Shown here: positions 22,787 to 33,429 of the stretch, in pieces
How positions within the stretch are numbered: position 1 is the first letter of the stretch
Layout: every line of letters begins with the position of its first letter
From: Heterohyrax brucei
Taxonomy: Eukaryota; Chordata; Mammalia; Hyracoidea; Procaviidae
Assembly (NCBI GenBank): GCA_028571685.1
Contig: CM053146.1
Location: 25,641,431 to 25,705,430 of the forward strand
Direction of reading: 5' to 3'
Length of the DNA stretch: 64,000 bases
Position numbers and translations under genes: made by a program
The notes under the pieces: model-generated
What the model saw: only the letters and a program-made list of their open reading frames with translations
What the model was told of the DNA's origin: nothing
Databases searched by the model: none

Positions 22787-23746
22787 TTAGTGGTTTCGTT
22801 CTTCTAAGCCAAAGCCAAGAACTTCTTTCAGTATTTCTTGTAGTTTGGGTTTGGTTTTTACAAATTCTCTGAGTTTCTGTTTATCTGGAAATGTCTTAAT
22901 TTCATTTTCATGTTTGAAAGACAGTTTTGCAGGATATATAATTCTTGGTTAGAAGTTATTTTCCTTCAAGACTTCGAATGTGTCATGCCACTGTCTCCAT
23001 GCCAGCATGGTTTCTGCTGAGAAATCTGATGAGAGCCTACAGGGTTTCCCTCTGAATGTTAGCTTTGCCTTGAGTCTTGCTGCCTTTAAGAGTTGCTGCT
23101 TATGTTTCATTTTGTTAAGCTTGATTATAATATGTCTTGGAGTCTTTCTTTTGAGATCTATATTGGGTGGCGTACGATATGTATCTGAGATGTCTACGTT
23201 CTCTTCCTTCATGATTTCTGGGAAGTTTTCTTTCCACAGCTCAGCGACAATATTCTCTGTGTTCTCAGATGTCTCACCTGGTTCAGGGACTCCAATTAAT
23301 CGAAGGTTATTCCTCTTAATAGAGTCCCACATGCTTCTTAATGTTTCTTCATTTTTCTTGTTTCTTTGTTCTGATTTATGCTCATAGACACTGGCATCAG
23401 TAGCTCTGTCTTCCAAGTCAGAAATTCTTTTTTCCATTTGTTCCATTCTGTTTTCTTGGGTTTGCATGGAAGCTTCTATGTCTTTGATTTTCTTCTTGAT
23501 CTGTTGGATTTCAGAGTACTGGTGTTCCATCAGATCGAACAACTTGCTTAATTTTTCATTTTGTTCTGCTGCATTTTGTATAAGGTCTAGAAGGGCTCTG
23601 TATATAATCAATTTGTATTCACTTCCTGATGCTTTCATAAAAGTTTCTTCATCTGGAAATCTCCTTGGTTGCTTTGTTTGGGAGCCTTCTGAAGCCATGA
23701 GTGATTGCTTGTATGCCACAATTGTCTGTTGCTTTTTGGGTCCCAT
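22787..23746 (-). pseudogene. L1 ORF1 with premature stop (copy B)
   Basis: RNA-binding chaperone ORF1. The ATG at 23,746 opens 265 codons to a TAA at 22,949-22,951, created by CAA to TAA in the KNFQPR block. The reading frame resumes without indels to a native stop at 22,787-22,789, so the ancestral protein is 319 residues. The truncated product would keep the coiled coil (about residues 55-115) and the RRM but lose the last 54 residues, including the end of the C-terminal RNA-binding domain. It starts MGPKKQQ, against MGPIKQQ in copy A. Confidence 0.9.
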
Positions 23747-24745
23747 GTGAGTATATAGAGGCTGGAAGAGGTACTGTGAGGATGGATTGCAAATGTTTCT
23801 CTAGGCTGTCTTCAAATGTAAACCTAAAGGTATCTGACCAGTTCACAAGTCAGTTAGGTTTTCAGGTGTAGTGGTCCCTCTTCCCATCTGACAAAGTAAG
23901 CACCACTGTATCCAACCCCAGATGATAACAAACTAGTTCAGAATACAGCACTGCTAGTGCCCTGGTGGCCTCTGCTGACAGGGCCTAGCCTTATCCAACA
24001 CTGCGTCGAGTACTGGTTTTGTGATAGAAAAGTGCTCTCTTGTGGGCAGGGTCTGGCTCCCAAGCTAAGAATTAGGTCCAGCTGCGGCCACCGTACCCAA
24101 GATGGCGTCCTCCACACAGGCAGCAGACACAGGGGCTAACGGTGCCGAGAGGCAGCGATTCCTCTGCTTCTGTTGCAGGGCCCCCAATGTAGGCAGCACT
24201 GTGCAAAATCACTACTTTTCTGACAGAGAAGCGCTGTCCTGTTTGCAGGTGCTGGCTCCTAGACTAAGAACGAGGTCCCGCTAAAATCTCGGTACCAACA
24301 TGGCGTCCCGCACCCTGACCGCGGAGCTCCGCGCAAACTCCACTGAGGCAGCTACAAAACGAGAGGCTCAAAGTGTCTAGATTAATAGAGTCCCGAGCCT
24401 GGCTCTCAGAACATGGGAATTTCGCCTGCCTATCCCCCCAGCAGCGTGTGTGAGTCCAGCCGCCGGGCAAGGCCCAGCTCCGCCCGCCAGCCGAGACCGA
24501 GGGAAAAAAAGTCAAAATGGTGCGTTTACCTTCCGTCCGTGAGAGCCGGGGCTAGCCAGGAGCGGGAGTCAGCGAAGGAGAGGAGATTTTACACTGAATG
24601 GTATAAAATCCCAATTAACAGTTCTGTGCCGTGTCCTGGGGCTGATTAGGTGATCAGAAGGCTCTGTTTGATTGTCAGTTCAGGTCTTGGTTTCCAGAGG
24701 GATAGAAAGAGACGTGTCCTTAGTCCGCCATCTTGACTCTGCCCT
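23747..24745 (-). promoter_or_regulatory. L1 copy B 5' UTR with YY1-type site
   Basis: On the minus strand it begins GGGCAGAGTCAAGATGGCGGA. The plus strand shows TCCGCCATCTTGACTC at about 24,725-24,740. A second GCCATCTTGG-type element (plus strand CCAAGATGGCG) is near 24,098-24,108. CpGs are frequent (for example around 24,440-24,500), unlike the flanks. The promoter function is inferred from L1 biology. Confidence 0.7.
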
Positions 24746-24756
24746 CCCTGATTTTT

Positions 24757-24908
24757 AAACATTTGTAGGAAGACTGGCCTGGCCATTTACTTCTGAAGAA
24801 TAAAATAATGAAAACCCTATGGATCACAATGGACTAATGTCATTGTGTATGGTGTCACATGACAGGGCACTTTCTTGACGGCAGCTAAAAAACAACAGAT
24901 ATATCTAG
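24757..24908 (+). mobile_element. SINE fragment (tRNA-Gly/RTE-body type), 3' part
   Basis: GGAAGACTGGCCTGGCCATTTAC, then GAAAACCCTATGGATCACAATGG, then GACGGCAGCTAAAAAACAAC. This is the 3' two-thirds of the same SINE seen at 29,825-30,138, ending in its AAC-rich tail. Confidence 0.6.
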
Positions 24909-25949
24909 AACACTTGCTGTTTTATCATTCACAGTAAGATGTATGGTTCACTTGGAACAGATTTTGTAAATGACGTATCTTTTTTTTTTCCTTTAGTTAG
25001 AGACAGAGAAGAAATCTTGATTAACTTTCAAATATAAATCAACTTTACATTACTGGTATAAACTTTAACTATGTAAGTTTTAATGTACCTTATTTTGTTT
25101 TTCTTTGTCTTTTTAATTTTTTAATACTTCATTTAGTGCTTCTGCACCTATGGTCGAGACAGAAGTTGTCTGTTTTTCTTTAGGACAACCTTGTCAACTT
25201 CTCATATTAAGACCATCCTGGTTTCACAAATTTAGATGAAGAATATTTTGTCTTCTGCGGAAAAGCAAGTTTAAAGTTTGTGGTACATCTTCAAATGTCT
25301 TAAGAGAAAGAGTGAAAGACAGTTGGGATCACATTTCAGAGGTATTCTTCTGCAGTATTAGTCTTTCAGGTTCTGGCTGTCTTAGTAGCTCTATGAAGCT
25401 TTCCCACGATGTGCTTTGCGTTTTATCCAGAATTTACCCTTATTCTTGTTGGCAGAATCCTATGCTGCTGCAAGTTAATCTGCTATAACAAGAAGTGTGC
25501 GTATGTTACTTATTTTAAAATTTATATTCAATTAACATACAACCTCTTTGAAAGACTGAAGATGATTTCCCTTAGAACCAACTAAAAAGAAAAATTCTAA
25601 ATATTTCAGATGATACACATGACAAGAGCTCCATGTCCAATTGCATTTCCAGCTCTAAGCTATGCACTGAGAAGGTTAAGATAAAAATAGAAAAGGAGTT
25701 GTTGATTGCAAAATCAAGTGATGATGAAATATAAAAAGTATTAGTAGCTAAGTAATAATAATTAAAAAAATATATTCTCAAGTAATGAAGGAATGTTGGC
25801 AACAGTCTATAGATAATTATCGCCTTCTACAAGCATAAAATCTTTCATAAACTTTGACCAACCCCTTCACTAGGTACACAGACCAATTTATGATAGTTTA
25901 AGGGTGAGGCAACTTAGTGCCCTGAAAAAAATGTGTATGTTTTCCTTAC
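24909..25949. other. Unassigned AT-rich sequence
   Basis: No gene, RNA or repeat family recognised. All short open frames lack similarity and codon structure. T-rich tracts occur near 24,981-24,990. Confidence 0.5.
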
Positions 25950-26050
25950 TTTTGGAGTCAAGGCAGCCTTACGTTTAAGTTCCAGCTCTATGTTTTAATA
26001 TCTGTGAGGCTTTAGATACGTCATTTGTCTTTTGTGAACAAAAGTTTCAT
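25950..26050 (+). mobile_element. MIR-like SINE fragment
   Basis: TTTGGAGTCAAGGCAGCC ... GTTCCAGCTCTATG ... CTGTGAGGCTTTAGATACGTC resembles the conserved core of MIR. Diverged. Confidence 0.45.
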
Positions 26051-26271
26051 TGTGTGTCAACGGACCAGTCTTCTACTTGCCAGAATGATTTTAATACACA
26101 CAATTCAGCTCGTGCCTCTCCAGTAGGTTTACATCTCATTTGGATTAGAATACATACAATTTAGATTATTAACTAAAGTTCTACCTGAGCTTGAAAAGCT
26201 CTCCTTCACTTCAGGAATTTAATTCAGCTTCAGTTGCTGTAAGCTCAGACTCACAGTGAGCATTTTTAGAA

Positions 26272-26412
26272 TTACACTCTGTAGGGTTTTCAGTGGCTGA
26301 TTTTTCTCAAGTAGATCACCAGATATTTCTTCTGAGGTACCTCTGATAGACTTGAACCTGTAGCCTTTAGGTAGCAATGAGTGTGTTACCTATTTGCACC
26401 GCCTAGGGACTC
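26272..26412 (-). mobile_element. AfroSINE/PSINE fragment
   Basis: TGTAGGGTTTTCAGTGGCTG ... ACCTCTGATAGACTTGAACC ... TATTTGCACCGCCTAGGGACTCC. This is the reverse complement of the tRNA-like head and adjacent body, with the B-box relic at GACTTGAACC. Confidence 0.7.
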
Positions 26413-26448
26413 CTTTAACTCAATAGTCTTTATCATTCCACAAAACAG

Positions 26449-26890
26449 AATCTTTGCTCATGCTGTTCCTCCTGCTAGAAGAATTCTTCCTCCACATTTT
26501 CACTCAAGATCAATGTCTCATCACTCATGTATACACCAATGTGCTCCCTCCTCTGAATCACCTGCCCTGATCACTCCACAGAAAGCAACCACTTTCATAA
26601 TCTTGTTCTAGCACAGTAACCTACTAAATATACATATATTGCTATTTGGAGTCATTTTAGTTATTTAATAATTTATATGTGCATTTCCTCCCTCCCTCCC
26701 TATCTAGGTTCTAGGAGAACCAGGATCTCATTGGTCTCTTTGTCAATTAAGTCTCTTGTGCCTAAAACAATGTGTATTATAGCACCAATATCAGATTTGA
26801 TGACTGAATGACTGAATGGAATTTTGGCAACATTAAATAAATGAGACATGGGAAGTCTAGCTCAGTAGCAGGTGCTCAATAAATAACGAT
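26449..26890 (+). mobile_element. L2 LINE 3' end (with MIR-like tail similarity)
   Basis: TTTGCTCATGCTGTTCCTCC opens a segment typical of the L2 3' end, with CTGCCCTGATCACTCC later, and ending in GATTTGATGACTGAATGACTG and a further CAGGTGCTCAATAAATAACG. Ancient and diverged. Confidence 0.6.
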
Positions 26891-29000
26891 TTTCTTCCCT
26901 TTTCTTTCCTGTCTTAAATCATTCTTCAAAGATCTGTTCCTGTGCCTGTTGCTCTTTGTACAGAATATTAGCCCTACCTCATTCTGTCCTTTTTGGTTGT
27001 AGCTGGAGATCACTCCCTCTGTCTGCAACTTGTCAGCTGAAACTCAATTTGATTCATGTGGAAAGTCAGATGAATTACTTCAGAGTTCAGTACATTTGAT
27101 TATGCCAAGGATAATGTAAAAATAATATAATTGAATGTGTGTGTGTGTGTTGTATGCATGTGAACAGAGATAGGTTTAAAACGGATTGTTGACAACAGAG
27201 AAAGCAAAAAGAGATATCAGTGTTTTTGAAGCAGCTTTTTGTGACTTGCTCATAGGATTTGACAAAGGACAGACCTGAGATAAACCATTTATTAGCAATG
27301 TAAGCTTGTTATGGAATAAAAGATATCACATGCTAAGTACTTCATAGGCTAATAGTAGTAGCTTCCTACATGACAACATTTTATTCAGACTACTTCTGCA
27401 TTATGTATAATCATGGAGTGTGAATTCCACAGACTAACGTATTTGTGAAAACAAATATCTTTTAGTTTGTCCTTTTAGAATTATGGGAGATTTCATCTAT
27501 TTACTATTAATAAACCTGATTACATTATTAGACATGGAACAAGTTTCTATAGGACTGAGTAGGAGAATGTTGGTTTCCTATGGAGAGCTTTTGTTTCCTG
27601 TGGTATTCACCAGCTTTTGATCTACTCAGCTCATGAATCTGTCAGAAATAGTTCACTGAATGGAGCTTGAATTTAGATCTGACTCCCATTGAACATTACT
27701 GAATGTTTTGTCTTCATTGACATCTTCAGCTGTCCACGTGCTAAAAATTCTTATTTAGGAATAATAGAATATTTCACTGTAACAAAAGGCTGACAATAAT
27801 ATGTGTGATGACCCTGAATATGTAGGTATGCTGTACAATTATTTAAGATAAATCTAACACTGTAAGACACAAAATCATGTAGAATGTGGATGTACGTACT
27901 TATGCACTCTTGTCTGTGTCTATTTGTGTATTTATATATGTATGCTTGTGTACATACTATCTTGTATGTGTGTTTGTCTATGCTTATAATGGGTGTGTTT
28001 CAATGTATGTAGATATATCAATATATTTATAAATACATATACACTTGCATGTATATGTGTAATCCTCTACTTCTCTAATCTTTCAGTTTCTTATGTGATG
28101 CTTAAACTTTTTGAATTTCATATGCAAATTAGAGATGCAATGTCTAAATTACAAGATTCCTATGAAATTGAAATAAAATGACCTATCAGAGAAAATACCT
28201 GACACATAGCAACGCATTGAACAAAAATATCTGTTCTTCCCTCCTTCCTTTTGTTACTTTTTTCCCTTCTTTTTGGTAAATACCATTTTGATTGCAAATA
28301 GTTTCATTAAAATCTAAAATTTATGTATAACATGGTAATTGCCATTTAGGATGTATATATATCTTAAAAAAAAACCTAATAGATATCTGGAATGCTACAA
28401 AGAGAATCAAAGTAGACTTGAAGACAAGAGCAAACTACCATCCAGTTTATTGCAGGATTCAGCCAAGTATTAGTTTAGAAAAACAGATATAAAGATTCAA
28501 TTAATTATCCAAGAAAAGAATTGGGAGAAATGTCTATAAAAGAAAATGGAAAGCTTTATGGGATAGCCCTGGAGAAATGGCAGTCAACAATGAAGTCTGA
28601 TTCCAAGTAAAAAAAAGAAGAAAGGAAAGAGAGTAGGAAGGAAGGAGGAAAGGCAAAAATTGCACTGATGAAAGGGAAGACAGCTGAGCGGAAGCAACTT
28701 AGACCACCGTGTAGCTCTAGAGAAAGTAAAGCAAAGGTGTCCTTGACTCACAGCTACACAACAGGTGGCCCACAAATGTGGAGTGCGGCATTGGTGCAAA
28801 TGTAAGTTAAGGATTTCAAAGCATAGTGCTAGCACTTTGTAATAGGGAGTCTGAGAAGGTATTTTCTTATATCCGTGGGTAGCTAGGGTAAAGGAATGTT
28901 ACTGATTGTGACAGCAGATTTGACATACATAAACAGACACCTCAGCTCCTGGATAACCTCTCTAATCATTTATATAATTCCATCAAGCACATGTGGTTCC
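26891..29000. other. Low-copy intergenic sequence
   Basis: No gene seen. It contains a short GT repeat at about 27,138-27,151, GT/AT-rich low-complexity stretches at about 27,900-28,060 and a purine-rich tract at about 28,606-28,655. An L2/MIR-like tail (CTGACACATAGCAACGC) may lie near 28,199. Confidence 0.5.
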
Positions 29001-29009
29001 TGTATGCTA

Positions 29010-29447
29010 TGTTGTTGTTGTGTGCTTTCAGTTAATTCTGACTCATAATGGTCCTAAAGGACCGAACAGAATGTCCCATAGGGTTTCCCATGCTGTAGTA
29101 ATCTTCAAAGAACTGATTGTTGCCAAGGACCTCTTAATAGAGGGGAGTGAAGAGAGTGGAGAAGAGGGGACAGGAGATTGTTAAGAGGATATGACATGCA
29201 TAGAACATAAAGGAGTCGTGTGTTGTCACCGGGCAAGGAGAGCAGTAGGAGCTGCACATATGTGGGCATGAAAATTCAAACTGGATTGTACACTTTCACT
29301 CAATCACAATAAATAAACAAACAAATTAAATAAAATTCACTGTCACGTCTTTCTCCTACTGAGTGACTGTGGGTTTGCACTGCAGATCTTTGGGTTAGTA
29401 CCTAAGCCTTTCATCATGATGCCACCAAGGGTCCTTGCATGTTGTGT
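29010..29447 (-). mobile_element. AfroSINE split by an L1 3'-end insertion
   Basis: Left part 29,010-29,137: GTTGTTGTTGTGTGCTTTCAG ... ACTCATAATGGTCC ... CATAGGGTTTCCC, the reversed SINE tail and body. Right part 29,337-29,447: GGGTTTGCACTGCAGATCTT ... GATGCCACCAAGGGTCC, the reversed tRNA-like head. The two halves abut correctly once the insertion is removed. Confidence 0.7.
29138..29336 (+). mobile_element. 5'-truncated L1 3' end (about 200 bp)
   Basis: GGGGACAGGAGATTGTTAAG ... TGTTGTCACCGGGCAAGG ... TGGGCATGAAAATTCAAACTGG, ending in an A-rich CAATAAATAAACAAACAAAT tail. Same subfamily as 2,176-2,343. It splits a SINE. Confidence 0.75.
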
Positions 29448-29554
29448 CACTGTAGTTAATATGTAGAGTTGTTGTTGCAGCCTCAGCACAGGAGTTAGGA
29501 ACATAAGGTACGTCAGCCATCAAGTACAGTGGGATTTAAAAGGATGTAGCTCAG

Positions 29555-29700
29555 TGTCGTGGATAAAAACACAGATCTTTGTAGTCAGAGGGAATGGATT
29601 TGGAGCTTAGCTTCACCATTTATTGGCTGTGTGACCTGGGAAAGCGACAATCCGCCTGAGTTTTTATTTCTTTATTGGATTTCAAGATACTTCACTTTTC
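29555..29700 (+). mobile_element. MIR SINE fragment
   Basis: GTCGTGGATAAAAACACAG ... AGCTTCACCATTTATTGGCTGTGTGACCTGGG is the MIR core in plus orientation. Confidence 0.65.
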
Positions 29701-29749
29701 TAAGAATTAAACCAGGACTAAAAGCCAAGAAGTTAGCACATATTGACAA

Positions 29750-30318
29750 TCTAGTATATGCTAGACACTGTTCTAAGCACTTTGTATTTATTAACTTATA
29801 AATCCCTCCTTTCAAAGCTATAGAGCATTGGTGGTTCAGCAGTAAGACTTTCGCCTTTATGCAGGAAAGTCAGGTTCAATTCCCAGCCACTGCACCTCAT
29901 GTACAGCTACCACTCTTTTATCAGAGGAGGCTTGTGTGTTGTTCTGATTTAGAATGGGTTTCAGCAGAGCTTTCAGCTAAGAAAGTTCTGGTGACATACT
30001 TTGAAAAAATACGTGGATGAAAACCCTATGGATCACAATGGTACAGTTCTCAATTGATCATAGAGATGGCACAGAGCTAGGCACCATTTCATTACACTGT
30101 TCTTAGGATCCTCATGAGTCTTCACTATAGCAGTAACCTGGACAACAGACCTATAAAATAACATGTTAGTCGTTCTTAGTAATAATATTCTTACACATAC
30201 TTAAAGATGAGAAAACTAAGATGCAGAAAGTTGGGGTAACAATTGATTCTAGTTCTTGCAAGTGGCAGAGCCAAGATTAAATTCAGGTTTGCCCAAAGCC
30301 CTTACCCTAACCACTGCA
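29750..30318 (-). mobile_element. MIR SINE (minus), interrupted by a tRNA-Gly SINE
   Basis: Pieces 29,750-29,822 (GCTAGACACTGTTCTAAGCA) and about 30,139-30,318 (ACTTAAAGATGAGAAAACTA, TGGCAGAGCCAAGATTAAAT) are contiguous parts of one reversed MIR-type element. The younger SINE at 29,825 lies between them. Confidence 0.65.
29825..30138 (+). mobile_element. tRNA-Gly-headed SINE, full length
   Basis: The head at 29,825-29,894 begins GCATTGGTGGTTCAGCAGTA and ends CCACTGCA, clearly derived from tRNA-Gly (GCC type). It keeps a Pol III B box GGTTCAATTCC at 29,873-29,883 and an A-box region near 29,832. The body contains GAAAACCCTATGGATCACAATGG, and a degraded RTE-type tail lies near 30,105-30,138. 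It splits a MIR. Confidence 0.8.
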
Positions 30319-30323
30319 CCAAA

Positions 30324-30462
30324 CTGTTAAACCTGTTGCCGTTGTGTAGGTTCTGGCTCATAGTGACATCGTGTGTAACTGAATAGAACTTCTCCATAGG
30401 GTTTTCAGGGCTGTAATCTTTATGAAATAAGATTGTCGATCTTTTGTTTCACAGCACCACTA
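30324..30462 (-). mobile_element. AfroSINE fragment
   Basis: AACCTGTTGCCGTTGTGTAGG ... GGCTCATAGTGACATCG ... CATAGGGTTTTCAGGGCTGTAATC. Reverse complement of the SINE tail and body; the head is missing or very decayed. Confidence 0.65.
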
Positions 30463-30844
30463 CTGGGTGTGTGCAAACCTCCATTCTTCAGGCTGCCTGT
30501 TAAATGAAAGTCATTTGTGTCATCCAGAGGTCTGCTGCACCACACTCCCTCTCAGATACACTCAGCCTGAGAAATGTCTTGATCTCTACTGCCTTGTGTG
30601 GGATGAGGGACACGAGATGGCTCTGTCAAGTGAAAGAGTCATTTTAACAGCACAATGTATGTTTTCCCCAAGAATCTGGTTGGGATTTGAACTAGAACAG
30701 TAAAATAGCCTACATCTTCTGTAACTCTAGAAAGAAATGCTGTGTTGTACAAGGAGTAAAACTATTGTCAGATGGCATGAATTACTCTATTATGCAAGTG
30801 TATTTTTGGAATTGTGTCAGAAGTGTCTGTCACTATCTTAGCCT

Positions 30845-31018
30845 CATGACAACCCCACATGTTTCTGAATAGAACTGTTGTCTATAAGGTTTTCATGACT
30901 GCAACCTTTCTGAAGTAGATGGCCTGTCCTTTCTTCTAAGGCATCTCTGGGTGGATTTGAACTGCCAATCTTTTTGTTAGTGGGCAAGAGCTTGACCATT
31001 TGTACCACCTAGGTACTT
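30845..31018 (-). mobile_element. AfroSINE/PSINE
   Basis: AAGGTTTTCATGACTGCAACC, then AAGGCATCTCTGGGTGGATTTGAACTGCC (B-box relic on the minus strand), then CATTTGTACCACCTAGGTAC, the reversed head. Confidence 0.7.
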
Positions 31019-32171
31019 CATAAATCAAATTAAAATGTCCTTGAGATTGGTATCAAATCTAGATATTCCAGGTCACTCAGGGGCAAGCAGTAGTTGTTTG
31101 AGGAACAAATAACTACTACGAAAATCCCTCAAAGTATACCAAGCAGGCATTCTCTTGTTAACATGATGCATCTGAACACCTCCTTAGGCTGTAAAACCTC
31201 ACCAGAGGTTCCAGAAAGTGGCACAGTGTTTGGATAAATGGTGAAGTTGGGCATTTCTGGTCTTCAAGTGCTGAACATAGAATGCAGAGTTATTTTTTAA
31301 GTCTCTAGGGATTACTCTTGACCTCATCTGAAGTTGACAATGAATTAACTAAGAGCCCTGAGCTGATTCTGACAATACAGAGTAGTCTTGAGTTGGAAAC
31401 AGATTGGTGGTGAAGATAAATAGATCTAAGGGTGTGATCAGTGTGAGAAAGTAGGTGCAGGTGCAAACATTCCAGGTGACAACTTTAACCATTCCAGGTG
31501 ACAACTCTAACTCTCCCAAATCTTTGGGAGATGACATGTGATGTTTGCAGATACTTAGAGTGGTACGACAGCTGATGCTTTTGTTGCTGTCTCTTTGCTG
31601 CAGTGAAGAGTGGCAGGTTATAGAGAGAGCAGAATCACTGCCATGATCCTCCAACCCCAGGCAGTTTATTTGCACAGTTATTTGTCTCATGAAGCTCTCT
31701 GGAACCCAGGTGGCTGTCAGTCTATTAAAGCAAGGGGAAGGGAATTAGTAACACCTTCTTATTTTCAGGGTGTAATAACATGTCCTATAAATCTACCTGA
31801 GTCCTGCTGTTAATCTTTCAGCCTATACAGGAAGCAACTGCTGCTACTGTTGCTGCATCGAGAAGAGGCCAGTTTATTACTTTGGAAGCCATAATATACC
31901 TCTCTAGATAGAAATGAGGCTAATTCTCTATGAACATTTGGTGGATGCAGTGATGACCTCTTCCCAGTGACGTTTTTGGAAAGTATCAAGTTCATCTAAA
32001 GGAGGAAAGTGTAGTTCTCAATGGTTGGCATTTAAAATGTAATGTAATAAAAGTGTGTCTTGGGACATACAGAAATAAGTTTATTTATATAAAGAAGTCT
32101 TTGCCAAAAGAGCTCCAGGGATCTAGCATTTTGCATGATTTTGGTAAAAAGAAAAAAAGTTCCAAGGTCAA
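31019..32171. other. Low-copy intergenic sequence
   Basis: No gene or repeat recognised. A CATTCCAGGTGACAACT motif is repeated in tandem near 31,468-31,507 (period about 24 bp). An open stretch at 31,349-31,690 (minus) has no recognisable similarity. Confidence 0.45.
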
Positions 32172-32295
32172 ATGGTTTGTTATTGTTGTTAGTTGCCATC
32201 CAGTCAGCTCTGATTTATGACAGTGTTATGTATAACAGAACACTGCCTGGTTCTATGTCAACTTCGTAATCATGGGTATGTCTGAGCCCACAAAG
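32172..32295 (-). mobile_element. RTE/SINE 3'-end fragment
   Basis: TTGTTGTTAGTTGCCATCCAG ... GACAGTGTTATGTATAACAGAACACTGCC ... GGTATGTCTGAGCCCA matches the reversed 3' end of the RTE LINE and its SINEs. Confidence 0.65.
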
Positions 32296-32898
32296 AGTAC
32301 AGGGATCTATGTTATGTTTAACAAACTTAAACTAAGGGCTGTAAAATTTCTCTGAGACTTAGCATAACTCTCTAAGAGATTATGCAATGTCTCTCAATAA
32401 TAATTGATCATAAATAAACCACACTTCCTTTAAGAAGGGTACCAAATAATGTCATTTGTCACATGTAACTTGGAAAACAGATTGAGATATGTTCTTCTGT
32501 ATCACTACAAACTATTGACAGTTTTAGAACTGTTGCAGTTATCTGAGTCCTAACAGGGTGAGTTACTTACTAACATTTCTCATGCAATATAGTTTTACAT
32601 CATCTAAATTAGACCTTCTCCTACTTCTGACTCATGGTTTAATGATCAATCGCAAATCATTGAAATCTATTCCACTTCTCTGAACCCAACTTCATAGAAG
32701 GAATTCAATTCCAATTCAAGTCTGTTCAATTCCTATTCAGCTGCAAATACAGCCCTTTTTCCTCTGATCCTAAGCACCAGAGTTAGGTAAGATATCACAA
32801 TTTAAAGACAGAATCTTGCAGACTGTCAAGTTTTCCCCCAAGACCTAAGCTGTCAGCTGCAAGATGGGAATTCCCCAAGGTACGTTTATTTTTGATCT
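32296..32898. other. Low-copy intergenic sequence
   Basis: No gene or repeat recognised. Confidence 0.4.
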
Positions 32899-33429
32899 GT
32901 ATTTTAGTCAGCTAGTGTTTCTCTAACAGAGATACCACAGAGTGGAAGACTTTGATAAAGAAAAGTTTATTCTTACACAGTCTGGTAGGCTACAAGTCCA
33001 AATTCAGGATGTCTGCTCCTGGGGAAGGCTTTCCCCCTTGTCGGCTCTGGAGTAAAGTCTTTGTGTTGCATCATTCTTTGTCCAGCAAACATCTTGGTGC
33101 AGAAACCTCAGGTCTGAAGGACATGGTCTTCTACTGGTGCTGCTTTCATAATGGTTTGAGGTTCCCAATTCTCTGTTTGCTTCTCTTTCCTTTTATCTTT
33201 TGTAGGATGAAAGGATTAAGGGTGGTGCAAACCATACTTGAGGGAAACTCCTTTCACAGTGCAGCGAGGAGGTGATCCTATGAAGGGATTTACTGTCCCA
33301 CACTAATCCTTCAACATGCAGCATAGGAGAATCACAAAATGGAGGAAAATCAGAGAATGCAGGGAATCACAGCCCAGGCACATGGCTACATATATTCGGG
33401 GGGGGGGGGACACAATTCGATCCATGACA
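32899..33429 (-). mobile_element. MaLR-type solo LTR, near complete
   Basis: The plus strand opens with TTTTAGTCAGCTAGTG (reversed 3' terminus), continues with CAGAGATACCACAGAGTGG, and closes with GGACACAATTCGATCCATGACA, so the LTR begins TGTCATGGATCGAATTGTGTCC on the minus strand, like MST/MLT1 LTRs. A run of 12 G (33,398-33,409) lies just inside that end. No internal MaLR sequence is attached. A viral-derived old remnant with no coding capacity. Confidence 0.7.

Larger units (their letters stand above)
17548..24745 (-). mobile_element. Young full-length L1 (copy B)
   Basis: About 7.2 kb in the minus orientation: poly(T) (the poly(A) tail) 17,548-17,558, 3' UTR to about 18,550, ORF2 18,551-22,370, ORF1 22,787-23,746, 5' UTR to about 24,745. 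Its arrangement and subfamily match copy A. I could not find a clear target-site duplication: the left flank ends ATCCTG and the right flank begins TCCCTGATTT. ORF2 has one stop and at least four frameshifts, and ORF1 has a premature stop. Confidence 0.94.

Noticed and set aside
27138-28060. GT/AT-rich repeats as a CRISPR-like or regulatory array
   Set aside because: There is no regular repeat-spacer structure, only low-complexity microsatellite-like sequence, and this is a mammalian genome.
29825-29894. A tRNA-Gly-like sequence with A-box and B-box relics
   Set aside because: It continues directly into a SINE body, has several substitutions relative to tRNA-Gly, and a second SINE copy (16,556-16,890) has the same head. 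It is a SINE head, not a tRNA gene.
31349-31690. A 113-codon open stretch on the minus strand, and a 102-codon one at 56,517-56,825
   Set aside because: No similarity to any protein I know, no splice or promoter context, and lengths expected by chance in non-coding DNA.
32899-33429. Possible endogenous retrovirus with coding genes near the MaLR LTRs
   Set aside because: Only LTR-like sequence is seen here and at 35,021 and 36,238. No gag, pol or env similarity lies between or beside them.
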